This document shows, piece after piece, positions 33,886-45,512 of a DNA stretch of 64,000 bases (positions are counted from its first letter, which is position 1; each line of letters begins with the position of its first letter). A program made the translations under genes and the position numbers. Source of the stretch: Phoronis australis (taxonomy: Eukaryota > Phoronida > Phoronidae); contig NMRA01000207.1 in the NCBI GenBank assembly GCA_002633005.1, forward strand, positions 519,470 through 583,469. Direction: 5' to 3'. The notes below the pieces were generated by a model, which saw nothing but the letters and a program-made list of their open reading frames with translations, was not told the DNA's origin and did no database searches.

Positions 33886-35837
33886 GTGAGATTGAGCTTT
33901 TTTTCGTTTTCACAAGCTTCTTGTCATCCTTGTCATCTTGTCACGTTCTAGGTTATTTTTAAAGAGTCGCGAAGATTCAATCACATTATCGTTGAACTTG
34001 TGTTTATTACTTGCTACGTCTTAAGGTAGTTCAATTTAATGGCCTAAACGGCTTATCCTGTCATCTTGTCCAAAGGGTATTAAAATTAATTACGTGGATG
34101 ATGTGACTTACAAGTTCATCATTTGATTTTAATGCAAATCTGCACCCAGAGTTTATTCTCTGAACTAAGGCTCAACTAAGACTCCGATTTGAAACTTGGT
34201 AATCACATTGCATAGTCCGTGTACAAATACTCGAAGCGTGCCACGCAGAAGGTCAAATTTCGAGTCTAAGTTTCGAGTACAGACATAGGAAACCGGACCC
34301 AGTCTTGGTAATAATCAGCGACGTACAGTGAGTAGACACAATTTAATCCCCAAAACGTATTTTAGCGACTCTAACATTGATTAAAAAAGATGGAAAACTT
34401 GACAAATGTGTGACTCACAACCACTTTTTGTCTAAGCAGATTGCTGCTCATTAACTCTGTCAATTATCGCGATCGTTGTGTTTTATATGCTTTTTATCAT
34501 GTTTGATTAATTAATTAAAATTTCTCTGTGCTATGCTTATCAGCCAGCCATTCTCAAGTTACGAAAACTACGACTAATGATATTGCATCGCGGAAAATTT
34601 GTCACTTGTGAAGAATATCATTTGGGCATGTCACGCAACGAGACGAATCACTATCTTTTACCCAGGTACAAAAATCCTCAAAGCTGCGTGCGTATCATTG
34701 CATGTTTGATAATTATCACGTAAAATTTAATCGTGGTGACCGGAAGTGAGACATTGTTAATCAAACGTCAATGATCTCCGACTAGGGAGTCTGCTGATTA
34801 GATTCCACATCCAACTAGGTGGAATCGACCCTCTGGGAAAAGCTTGAAGTAGAAACGAACAACACACTTACAAGGTTTCGTTGAATCGTTAAATTTGCCA
34901 ATTGATAACAAAGGGTGACTGACATTTGCAGTTTCCGTCTCCTTTTGACTGTTCTGGTAATTTTAGATCATGCGGCACTCTTTGCTGTGAATATTCATGC
35001 GATCACTCGGAGAGGGGCTCGAGGGACTCGGACGAGCGAATTTAAACTACTGATACTTTAAATCTATCTGAATGGAAGCGGCTTTGAAAAATCTTTTAAA
35101 TTTATGCACATGCTTGTATCAGCTTCTGTGTTATTTTCTTTTGGTATCGTTGTGCTCAATCACGCTACCTCGTTCGCTGGTAGGCGTAAATATAAATACA
35201 TGCATCATAATATGCGTCTTGTTACGACCATTTACACCAGCAAGACGTTACTAGTCCCCCTCGTTATACTGAAAAACCGTAATTTTTTGTATTCTGTCCT
35301 GTTTATGATCTTCTGATACTTACAGTGTATTAATGCCAGGGTATGTAGGACAGGGCAGGTAGAGTTTATGACCTTTGAGTTTTGTCACACTTATTTTGTG
35401 GCGGGGTGTTGTCAGTATAAATGTACTAGTAACATATTTGTGTGCCAGTAAATGTCGGATTCAACTGAATTGAGGGATTAACTTGGTTGAATTCTGACTT
35501 TTGCTGAAGTGGAGTGCATGTATGGTACCAGTACGGTATAGTAACTTTGTACCTGCTACACTAGACATTTCCCTTTTACTGTCACGATGTCATTTTACTG
35601 CGTGATAGTGATATTTTGAAATAAGAATATTTTGAAATAAATCAAAACTTTATTGTTTGAAATGGTGACAGTATCTCAATGTGTTGTTTCTGTGTGAACA
35701 TTTTTCTTGTCCTTCTCGTTCTGGATGGCCAATAGTATGGACGTATGCCTGTTACTGACAGAAAAAAACGACGAATCCCCACATCATGGTCGCATAAAAG
35801 GGGTAAATTGAGTGGCGCAAAAATTAATATTGGGTTT
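33886..35837. other. 5' flank of the copy-1 GPCR, non-coding
   Basis: Conserved with 45513-46900 and 47747-48312 in copy 2. No gene is recognised; short frames such as 35072-35254 are shared only because the DNA is duplicated. The copy-2 counterpart carries two large extra blocks here. Confidence 0.5.
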
Positions 35838-36283
35838 CTATTATTATTTTTCTACTTTGTGTTGAGGTGAATCACACGAAGGCACGCCTCAAATCTTTTT
35901 GTTAGAATAAATCAAGTGACATCCGGTCAATATTCTGAAATTCCACAATTGTACAACAAAATTAATTTTTTTCTACATGGATGTCAAAAACTCAACCCAA
36001 ATGAAAATAAGGTTTTATTTGAAATAGTATCAGAATTTCTTTATAACATTAAATCTCTTTGTGTAGGTGGATAGAATTGTATACGTGTATGAAAATGAAT
36101 TATTTACATTCGTAATTATATTATTGTAATCTTAACATCAGTTTTTTATTGATGTATTCGTGTATTATAATTGTATATAGACTTCTTTGTATTTTTTTAA
36201 CTCAGATCTAATGCCTCTTGTCGCTTTCTGGGTTATGTATATTCATTGTATTCCGAAGATTTCGTAATAAACATTAAAAACAA
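35838..36283 (+). mobile_element. LINE 3'-end fragment (copy 1)
   Basis: The translation includes YNKINFFYMDVKNSTQMKIR, matching the C-terminus of the minus-strand LINE at 17323-19060, followed by the shared 3' UTR ending TAATAAACATTAAAAA at about 36280. It is a severely 5'-truncated insertion predating the segmental duplication. Confidence 0.75.
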
Positions 36284-36790
36284 CGTCGGGTCAAGGAATT
36301 TTTAGACCCATACTAAAAACTTTGGGAATGTGGCCCCCTTGACAGCTGATCGTCTTGTCGGTTTACAAACAACCGGAACTGAAAATTAGTTACTATACAA
36401 TTATAGCGACGAAAGGTTAATCACTGTATAATACCATTTTATAAACTTTATATATTTCATTCATTGTCCTTTCGACTGAGCTGGCAAAATCTCCCAGGCC
36501 CTGGCAACCCTCAGTGAAAATTTCAGCCAAAGCATAAGGAATTTTGTCTTTGTAATTGTTTATATGACCGTTTATGCAATGCGTGGGTCACAGGTTTACA
36601 TTGCCTTATGTTACCAATATTTTAGAACATCGTTAGTATTTAAAATGTCAAATTTTATTCTGAAAATTCCCCGGCTTCCATAAGGCCACCGTGCTTTTGT
36701 TTACATATCGTTCATCATCAATGTGGCGGACCGTGTGTCGCGCTGTCTGGCTTTCGAGTACAGTCGTGTCACGTCTATGTATATAGCTCA

Positions 36791-37948
36791 ATGATGAACA
36801 ACTGTTGTGGCTTAATTTGGAAAAACACTTAGAAAAACTAACTTTCATGTATGCATACTGTGGCGGAATTAAGAAACACGATTATGGCAGTGCTAATTGT
36901 AGCAGATCCACGAAGTGTGCTAAAATGGTAGAAAATTAGGCATAACATTTCTGTAGATAAAAGGTTGATTGGCGCAGGAGAAGGCCGATGCCTTCAATGC
37001 TCAGAAAAATTTCGGCAGGCAAGAGATTTGCCAAGAAAATGGCACAGTTGAGTCCGGGCATTCTAAAGGAAAGAACTGCAGCCAATTCCAGATATTCGGT
37101 GCAACTTCTCTCACCCGACGGCGTTGTTTCACGATACCGCAACCTCAAACAAGGTCAAAGAAAGGAAACGCGGAGGGTGAGATATTACAGAGTATTAATA
37201 TTTATTCTTGGATACAGGTGTCCACCTCACAATGAATTTCCCACGGTCATTATTTATGCCGATAGCAATGTTTTCGTCAACTGAAGAAGAACAGGAACCA
37301 TAGACATCCCGCGCGCTCCGTCTACGGCTCTGACACTTCAAACTTTTGTCAACACGATAGGTAGCCGCAGAAAGTTCGATGTTGACCTCATTCCAATCTT
37401 CTCTGCATTCTACAGTCTGGGGACGAAAACAATTCAATCCGCTCCTCGAAATAGGGCTTGCTTAGCTGGAATTCAGAACTGCGGTCATGAGAGTGTTTTC
37501 ACCTCCTGATTGCGAAGCGACTGAGTTAACTGTGGTATCTTCATCAGCGCGTGCTCTCAGCGGGAGGTCACCGTTTTATCCACTCAAGCGCTCGACAACA
37601 ACTAAAGTGACGAAAGTCTCAGAACTCCCACATGCAAATTTGATATGCAAATGAGGGAGTGCTTGACTATTGAGCCATCTATACATCGACGGAAAAGCTT
37701 AAATACCCGTGACTGCGTGTGGGAAATTGCGATCGCGTGCCCTGAAGTCGATATTTCAAAGTACAATTACACCACTGTTTAAAGTTGAAAAGTGAGTTTT
37801 TTGATATCTTTCTATAGAAAAAGCTTTATTCTCTGTGATGAAATCATCTGTTTTCTTTTAAATGAAACATAACTCCTGATATTAGTCCGGGGAAAGAGAC
37901 CAAAAACGGCGGTTTAGCTAGTTGTCCCTTCCTGGTTATCTCTTCCTG
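36791..37948. other. Single-copy spacer between the two duplication copies
   Basis: 1158 bp not repeated elsewhere in the window. Overlapping frames (for example 36988-37284, 98 codons) are unrecognised. It ends with GGTTATCTCTTCCTGGT at 37934-37950, a 17-mer found again at 48491-48507. Confidence 0.6.
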
Positions 37949-39722
37949 GTGATATGCAAAAGTATTTGAACGAGGGCGAAGGCCGACTTCAAATACTTGC
38001 ATATCACGAGTCGAGAAATAATAACACACTTGATACAAACACGTAAGTTGTATAACATATATATCATGTCCCCTATGCGCCCCGCTGATGATTCTTTAAA
38101 GAAGCGGGTTTACACAGATTGCTCCTCGTGTTTTTGTGTAGTTTGTCATATTTTATCAATGATGATCGCAGTTCGCGTGACACGTATACATGCAAGCAAT
38201 ATTTTTATGAATGAATTTTTTGCAGCCTGCATGACACGGCAGTTCCAAGTTGTATTTTACAGCAGCTACAGGCTTGGGGTGCATATCTGCTATATTCAGT
38301 ATTTTCGTCAGAGTTTAAGCTGAAATCTATTTCTAAGTTAAAATTTGCTTCCATTTGTGACGTTTTTCTTGACTTCGTTGAGTAGTATCTGTGCAGGACA
38401 CCCAAACGTTGTGGCGTATGCACGTTCATACGCTTCTTAAATATGCTCGTTGCGCGCGGTTATTACCGATTTTAGGTAGAAAATATTTAGAAATCTATCA
38501 TAAAATTGACAAAAATATCGTGTTTACAGCAGTTGCAGTTTTGCTTTTGGGCTCGACGTATTTTGATTTGTTTTGAGAACGATTTTAAAATTTTAGTCAT
38601 ATTTGACTATACAGAACCTCATCTGGTGTAGTGCAATTGGTGACCAAAAGGTGTCATGCTTTGGTAATGTTATTACTTTCCTAATCCCAAATGTATTGTG
38701 GCAAGTTCGAGACTTTTTGTGATCGAAGTGTTTTGTTCAGGTGCAAAACCATACGGTATATTAAGAAAAATTGTCAGCAATATTTTATTTCACGTAATTG
38801 TTTAACTTTAAAAACACATATCGTAGTGGTGACATGTGAAAAAATGCGCATGGAACTGAACCCGAAGCGATACCACATAATACAGTTTACAGTGAAACAA
38901 CACGTGAGGGTGAGATAGAAGGTCATTTATATTATGATAAACTAAACTACTACATGTACATATGTCGATAAATACAAGTTATATAATATGTTGAGCTGTA
39001 TATAGCCGGACACTCGGCACTACTGCAGGTATAACGAAGGTATATAATATGTTGAGCTATAAAGATAGGTAACACTATCCAAAGCAACATCGACATGATA
39101 AAATTGAGAGTAGATAGAAAAGGAAAAAGGGAAAATCGATTGATGGAGGGAGGGATGTAGAAATTGACTGAAAAATACAAAGTGGAAGACAAATTAAGGA
39201 CAGTGTTCCGACGAGACAAAGAAATCACGTAGTACAGTTAAACCAATAGTGGGAGAACAAAAAGGGTCCAGTCACTAACCCAAGAACCAAAACAATATGA
39301 TAATGAAGACGAAGCAGTGCAGCTAAAATAGAATAATTTGATACTTAAGGAATATTTATATGCGTTAACTACGAAGCGATACCGAATCTAGTTTACAGTG
39401 GAACTACTATATGTCATGGTAATCTAAACTACTACATATATAGATAAATACACCAGTTATATGATATATTGAGTTGTAAATGTGGGTGACAATCTGCCAC
39501 AGTTACAGCAGAAGGATGCATACGCCCATCCAAGGGAGAGCGAGTGACGCTGTCAAAAATTAGGAAACATCGACATGAAGTAATGTTAAACTGTAAACCA
39601 ATATAACCTGTGTTAGACATGGAGAGAACTATGGCTGGCTAGGAGGTGATCCAACAACAAGTATAATAAGGATTGGAATAGGTGCCCGGGAGGGAGAACC
39701 CCGAAACGTTAAGTGGTAGAGA

Positions 39723-39972
39723 GGCGACGAAAAATGGGCTGGAAACTGACAATACAGTTGGCGCGATGATGAAAATGCAGAGTGGATGCCGGAAACTGGC
39801 AACACAGGTACTCGTAAAAAGGAAATGTTGGTGAGCATGTCACTAGACATTGCCAACTCAGTAGCCCCCGAGATGAAGATGGGTAGTGACAATACAATTG
39901 CCCTTAGGAAAAGGGTTGGTGAGTGGGACGTGGCACTGGCAATACAGTTGGCCAGTTTGTGAGAAAAGGTGT
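39723..39972. repeat. Degenerate tandem repeat of about 50 bp (copy 2)
   Basis: Counterpart of 30066-30315 with a few base differences. Confidence 0.5.
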
Positions 39973-40409
39973 GATGAGGTTGAGCGCTTTCGATACAGCT
40001 GCTCATTGGAGAGACGGAGGATTAAAACAACGTGTGAGTGGGAGCGTTAGTAGCGGGGAAGTGGAGGGATGGGAGACGAATGTATTTCCTGAGCGCGTCG
40101 GACGACCAGCGACTCGAACGCTGAATGGTCGAGTCGTCGATTTGGAGGGTCGCAGCTGAGACGGTTGCGCCAATACGGAAACTATGAGATTTGTACCGTT
40201 TAGGATGGAGACCAATGCACTAGAATACAAAGTCAAGGTTGTGAATGAAGTACATATGTGAGCGAGTTATGGGGGAACCATTGGGGAACTGGAAGAGAGG
40301 TGCGGATGAGTGGTTGGAGAGATTGAGATAGTGCTGAAGTATGGCAGCAGGGCAATGGGGACCGGTAGAACGAGGACTAACGAGAATGGTAGGAGTGTGG
40401 TCATGATGT

Positions 40410-40530
40410 AGTGGCGGATCTAGGATACCAACATCCTCGGGGAACAGGTCAAAAGCGCGATCGTATGTGCACGCAGGCGGCCCGGAAGGTGGGGGAGAGC
40501 CCTCTGCCCCCCACCCCTAAATCCGCCTAT
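40410..40530. mobile_element. 121-bp MITE-like element
   Basis: The left end AGTGGCGGATCTAGGATA and right end CCCCTAAATCCGCCTAT are imperfect inverted repeats of the same family as 11717-12056 and 53946-54107. Confidence 0.55.
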
Positions 40531-41045
40531 ATGATGTTTGTAGTGCATTACGCCGTTTTCCCGTTGCTCCCAACTTGTTCCATTCTATAGCCCAACAACA
40601 AGTTGGGAAGTTTACCCCTGTAACAATTATCTTACATGACTGACCAACTCCATTCTGGCATTCATGGTTGGAGGGCCAGGTCTCTTTTGTTCGATAATTG
40701 CTCTTATCTTCAATAAGATTGTATCTAGCCTAGTTAAGTTATAACATACATAACATGGAATTGTCGTGAGGACTTGACTGGGACCTCGGGGGTTTCACGC
40801 TCCACCGGCTTATATCTACACTAATTTGAAAAGGCTTTGTCCAGTCACAGGTTGGGGGTCATAAATGCCTAGGACATAATGCAAGTCAGGTTTTTTCAAG
40901 CGGAGCTCTTATCATCAAACCATTAACTTCACGGGAAATAAAATGCAATCGGCCAAATAGATTTGTGCATGGTTTTCTCTTGATCGCAGACCATCCGGAG
41001 TTGTCCCATTGACAACTCCAGAGGTCTCTCACGAGGATTTAACGT

Positions 41046-41142
41046 TATGTTTGAACATAAACCAATAGCATTTCTGAAATCCTCGTCAAATGGTGATCAT
41101 GATTAGTTTTTGCATCGCCAAAATCGCCCAACTGCAACCGAA
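41046..41142. repeat. Dispersed repeat of about 95 bp (second copy)
   Basis: Nearly identical to 14947-15038 (GAACATAAACCAATAG(C/T)ATT ... CATCGCCAAAATCGCCCAAC). Confidence 0.8.
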
Positions 41143-41254
41143 ATAGTTGCTGCAACGCCACTTGCATGACAAGGCTAAAAATCGTTCCTAGTCTGCCATT
41201 TTTTCACGGTGTTGTAAAACTAACCAATGACTGCTGAGGTTACATCAACCAATG

Positions 41255-41925
41255 CTAAAGCGCGTGCCTCTGCGTGATACCTGCGTGCTGGCTAGGCACG
41301 TAGGGGACCAGCGAGGGACGTGGAAGTGACTGAAACGTCGGGGACCTGGAGGATGGAGAGGAATGATGAAGCAGAGGTCGCAACAGTAATTCATGAAGCA
41401 AGGCGTGAACGGCCGTGGAGATACATGAAGTGAGAGTCGAGAGCAGAGGGCAAAGCACTGAGGAGGCGGTGAAAAATAGGTGTTTTTATTGGGAGACGGG
41501 TGTCCAGGGATGGCCGAGAATTGGGCACGCCCTGAGGAATTTTCTTTAACGGAAATGAGGAAGTAGGATCAAGCAATTAGGAGTCCAGTTGATGAGTGAA
41601 ACCTATGGCAGAGACATGGTGGATGCAGTTAAGCCAGATGAGAAGAGGAAAGCTACGGTAGATGTGGAGACAGGGAAAACAGGCAAGGGGCATGCTGATG
41701 GAGGAAATGGCAAAAGACTCGGCGGTAAGTTGAAACTGTGGAGGGGGCAAGGGACTCACGGAGGAGCGAAATCAGACTGTAAGGAGGTGCTGTGGAACTG
41801 CGGTCGGTGTTGGAGAGAGCTACGCCACGGATCCATGGAAAGAGCATCCTCGAAAAGAAACCGAGACAATTTATTTGCAATGAAATTAGTTCTGCCAGGG
41901 ATGTTATGATGGAGGCGTTGGACAA
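41255..41925 (-). pseudogene. Tyrosine-recombinase (integrase-like) fragment, DIRS/Crypton type
   Basis: Across several minus-strand frames: LLRESLAPSTVSTYRRVFCH (core-binding SAM-like domain, 41653-41925), HHVSAIGFTHQLDS (41577-41759) and DPTSSFPLKKIPQGV with LDTRLPIKTPIFHRLLSALP (41391-41576). These match the N-terminal region of tyrosine recombinases common in invertebrate YR retroelements or Cryptons. Homology fades at about 41390, before the catalytic R-H-R-Y residues, and at least two frame changes occur, so it is a dead fragment. It exists only in duplication copy 2. Confidence 0.7.
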
Positions 41926-42317
41926 GGCGCATAATGTTCGTGTAATTAGTGGAGGTTTTATTTATGATATCAACAGTTTATGTGTAATGACTACATTTAC
42001 TTCGCCGTTTTTTTCAGACATTACTTTTGCAAAGTGTTTTAAGGGTCAAAACTCTTATAGAAGTCGAGGTTCCAGGTATGCCGAAATCAACAAACGCCGT
42101 GTCACTAATAGAAGCCCACTGTAACAGACCCTCCTCTCTAATAGAAGTCTCCCTTTAATATAAAAGGCTGGGTATGTAGCATGTCAGAATGGAATACTCG
42201 CCCCAGATACTATCAGAAGCTGGTAAATCACGTGGGTCCCGCGAACGAAGTCAATAAAAAGTAGAAAGCAACTGCCACAAATTCTTTATGGTAACTTTGC
42301 ATTTTGAAAATTAAAAT

Positions 42318-43698
42318 CCGTTAAGCAGAAAATGCGACAGAGGACACGTGGGGTTACGTTCCGTAGACGCAAGACACTCTCGAGAAATGCTAGTGTGGTC
42401 AATCACGTTCTGCGCTTGTAATAGATGGCGAGATCTCGCGACAAATTGAGTGTTCTCCATTTTTCACAAGAAGCGTCCATAGAATGAAGCCCAGCTTGGC
42501 TGCGTTCAGTGTAACAAGTTCTTGAGAGAATAAAGTTAAAAGATCAGACCAATCTGGATCTCTTTTTATTCATGAAAGTGTCTCTCAAATGCGCTAGCGA
42601 GCTGCAAAAAACGTAGTACCTAAATGCCACAATTTTAATTACTGAACATTCGGATGATCTATCCTGTGTTCAACCATTTCCTATGGTGCGATTATTCAGT
42701 TAACATCGCACCAGAGAGTTGATTTATTCGTTTTTTATACACAGGCTCATCGAAATAAGAAAATACTCATTTTAACAGAGGAGATGGATTCAATACTGGT
42801 AATGACAAAAATAATTATGATAATAATAATTATCATAATTATATTATCATACTTCCCTTGGTGGTCGTGACTGTGATGATACATGCAGTAGCAGCTGCAG
42901 CAATGAGATATTTTTTACATCTAAAATGATTTAAGAAGCAGAGCCATTTTTGACAATACCATTGTTTTGGGGTGAGACACTTTACTCTCTGTTTTAGATG
43001 ACGGAAATGAAGGAATTTTGTAGGAGAAAAGGTACGAATTCGACTTTTATTTGTTAGCCAGCTACTTAGGGGATATGAAGCTTCAAAGTTCACTATTTCA
43101 GGTATTTTTTCCTGGCGCAATCTGTTAACGCTTCGTATTTATTGGATGGGAAGTCTCATTTTCTGCGTACATCGCATTAAAAGATCGATAACGCACCGGT
43201 ATCGCATCGATAACGCATTGCCAGGTAGTTGGTTTTACGCATGCAGGTAATATCCTCAGTTTAAAGAAGCATGGGTTGCGAAAGCTCATCAAAAATATCT
43301 TTTAAAGAATTTCTGACGAAAGTACCATCCTGCAACATCTAGGACAGAATATTTCACTTTTCCCTGTGGGGAAATACGCTGAACAATCGCAAAATTCACG
43401 ATTTTTGAAGTACGCGAGAAGGAAAAACTTGGTTACCACAGAGTTTCCTATCTTCCTTCCGCTTATGATAAATGCGTTCATGCACTCACAGTCAGTTGTT
43501 TGAAGTCGCTTGAGGTTAAAAGGTTACATTTTCCACATCAGAGAAAGGTGCTACGTCTATTTTGCCACTCCAAATAAGGAGACGTGCTTTGCCTTGAGGG
43601 AGGAAAATCAACGAAGTGGCGAGTAGATAACAGACCGTTTTTTGAAATTTTAAACTAAAAGAAAATGCTTTGATATGAATAGAAATTAAAAACATTTA
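42318..43698. repeat. Tract apparently identical to 30688-32068
   Basis: At constant offset 11630 I saw no difference for 1381 bp starting at the base after the copy-1 N. The first mismatches are at 32069/43699 and 32099/43729, after which differences return at about 1.3 percent. Confidence 0.7.
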
Positions 43699-43805
43699 TT
43701 ATCAAACCCTAAAAATACCTGGTAAGCTAATTGAAATCTGTTTCAGTGGCAGAAAACCACTTTCAACTACATTGCAATTTAGTCTGTTTATCGTGTTCCA
43801 GACCT
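43261..43805. repeat. Dispersed repeat (also in NOL6 intron), copy-2 instance
   Basis: Counterpart of 31631-32175; homologous to 7304-8190. Confidence 0.75.
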
Positions 43806-44327
43806 CTGTATTACCAAATTAAAAGGCTGTCTTTAAGTTAACGTCTGGTTGTACATAAATGATTTTTAATATTCATTACAAAATATACAAAGCATGATAA
43901 TAAGAGTTAAGCCCATGTTTACGCCCTGCCTAAAATATAGGGGGTCGAATTTTTTAGTATGTGGGCCTTGTACTGAAAAAATAAACTGGGACTAAAACAC
44001 AAAAAACGGGGTACTACGTTCAGGCCTATGAATTGTGCATTCCCACCGAATTCCTGAGGACTTGTCTCGTTTTCTCGGATTTTCTGTTTCTCTGGGGTGG
44101 ACCTTTTTGCCCATTTCGCCAAATGGGGGGCTCATTCGAGCCCCTCCGACCCCCCCCCCGGGTGCGCCCATGAAGCCCAGAAAGCACTACAGAGCATTAT
44201 ATCTGGGCGTAACTTGAAATGACTTTCATCATCCCACTTAACTGCATACTGTTACAAAAATATTCTCTTGTTCTTTTCTGTCGATTCTTTACAGGTTGGT
44301 GCCCGCCGATGTATGGCTGTATCGAAA

Positions 44328-45512
44328 TCAGAAGCTATCAGTTGAGGGTTCCATGTTCCTTTGAAGAATAGAAAACTTGGCTGGCTGGCTGGCTGAAGTG
44401 ACTGACGATATCGAGAAGTTGGCTGTTGCACAATCTTGTTCGTTCGAAAAATCCTGAGGCGGGTTTGACCTAAGCCCGAAGCTATTCACGTCGAGATGAG
44501 GGCGTGGCTGATGACCCAGTAAGGAAACCTTGCAACCACTGAACGAGTCGCATAGAATCTGATGCGCCTCACGTCGAAACAACGGGCAGGAGGATACGTA
44601 AAGGTAGAAATTTGCAGCGTGGTCGACGGGAATTGTGATCGGTATAACCGTCTCAAATATCTGCTCCTCTACTGTCATCTTACAGTGACCAATGCAGTTC
44701 AGGTGTAGGAAACAGTGAACCATGTGTGGTAAGGTGAAAATCAGAAAGAAAATCGACACGGTGATCAAAAGACGCGTTATCATCCGACTGTGTTTCGAAT
44801 AGAATACGCTTTTGCTGCGACCGATGATTTTGGCTTTTTGTGTCTTAATAACTGTCAGTATTATGATGTTGCACGCGCTGATGACGACGAAAGGAATTGC
44901 ACAGTAGAAAACGAGATGAGTAACGCTATTTCCCGGGTGGAAGTGGTCCGAGTGCTCGGGGTCCAGTTTGCACACGCCGCCTACGGGTTTTGATGTGAAG
45001 AATGCATGTGAAGAATACGAAAACGAGATTATGAACAACAGATAAACCGCAACAATGCCACGTTTCACTGTGCATATCTGTTTGACTTTAAACGGTAGTA
45101 GAACTGCAATCGCACGGTCAACGGACATTGCTACTAGAATCCATGCAGATGCCATCTGACTTCCATTCGAGAGAAAACGAGAAAATCCACAGCCAAAATA
45201 GGTGCTCGTAACCGGCCTGGAAACATCGGCGTAGATCTCAATGTACAATAACGAAGATACCATAACTACGGTATTCGACAAAGCGAGGCCAATGAAGTAG
45301 ACGACAGACGACAGAGGTCGACGACGTAGTAAAATGCTGAACAGAGCCAGCGCAACTACATTTCCAACGAGTCCAACCACAGACACAATTATTCGCACGT
45401 ACAAGCATATTTCACGCCAAATTCGAAGAGTTTCAACTTCTGTGGAAGTCGAGCAATCTTCCAGTTCTTGACAAGTGCTCGTATTGAACGAGGTGGTATT
45501 GTTGAGTTCCAT
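44328..45512 (-). CDS. Intronless class A GPCR, 394 aa (duplication copy 2)
   Basis: Intact paralogue or allele of 32701-33885: same length, same start (ATG 45510-45512) and stop, 97.5 percent identical protein. It keeps Asn80 at position 2.50, Cys108/Cys181, DRA and NFYLY. Four of the ten changes (D178G, E184D, I198T, V206I) fall between ECL2 and the start of TM5, a region that usually contacts peptide ligands. About 16 differences in 1185 bp, of which about 10 are non-silent. Because the flanking copy may be an assembly artefact, whether this is a separate locus is unproven. Confidence 0.92.
   Translation of the reverse strand: MELNNTTSFNTSTCQELEDCSTSTEVETLRIWREICLYVRIIVSVVGLVGNVVALALFSILLRRRPLSSVVYFIGLALSNTVVMVSSLLYIEIYADVSRPVTSTYFGCGFSRFLSNGSQMASAWILVAMSVDRAIAVLLPFKVKQICTVKRGIVAVYLLFIISFSYSSHAFFTSKPVGGVCKLDPEHSDHFHPGNSVTHLVFYCAIPFVVISACNIIILTVIKTQKAKIIGRSKSVFYSKHSRMITRLLITVSIFFLIFTLPHMVHCFLHLNCIGHCKMTVEEQIFETVIPITIPVDHAANFYLYVSSCPLFRREAHQILCDSFSGCKVSLLGHQPRPHLDVNSFGLRSNPPQDFSNEQDCATANFSISSVTSASQPAKFSILQRNMEPSTDSF

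Larger units (their letters stand above)
28284..36790. repeat. Segmental duplication, copy 1 (8507 bp)
   Basis: Aligns collinearly with 37949-50794: 28284-30686 with 37949-40340, 30688-35265 with 42318-46900, 35275-35830 with 47747-48312, and 35832-36790 with 49832-50794. Divergence by eye is about 1-2 percent, but none is visible in 30688-32068. An N at 30687 stands where copy 2 has 1977 extra bp. It contains one GPCR gene, a dispersed repeat and a LINE 3' end. Confidence 0.92.
40341..42317. other. Copy-2-specific block 1 (1977 bp) containing transposon pieces
   Basis: It is replaced by one N in copy 1. It holds a MITE-like element (40410-40530), short hairpins (CCAACTTGTT/AACAAGTTGG near 40568-40606; GGAGTTGTC/GACAACTCC near 40993-41013), a 95-bp dispersed repeat (41046-41142) and a tyrosine-recombinase remnant (41255-41925). 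Whether copy 1 truly lacks it cannot be told. Confidence 0.7.

Noticed and set aside
36988-37284. 98-codon basic open frame in the spacer between duplication copies
   Set aside because: Overlaps another frame of similar length, no recognisable family, no splice or poly(A) context.
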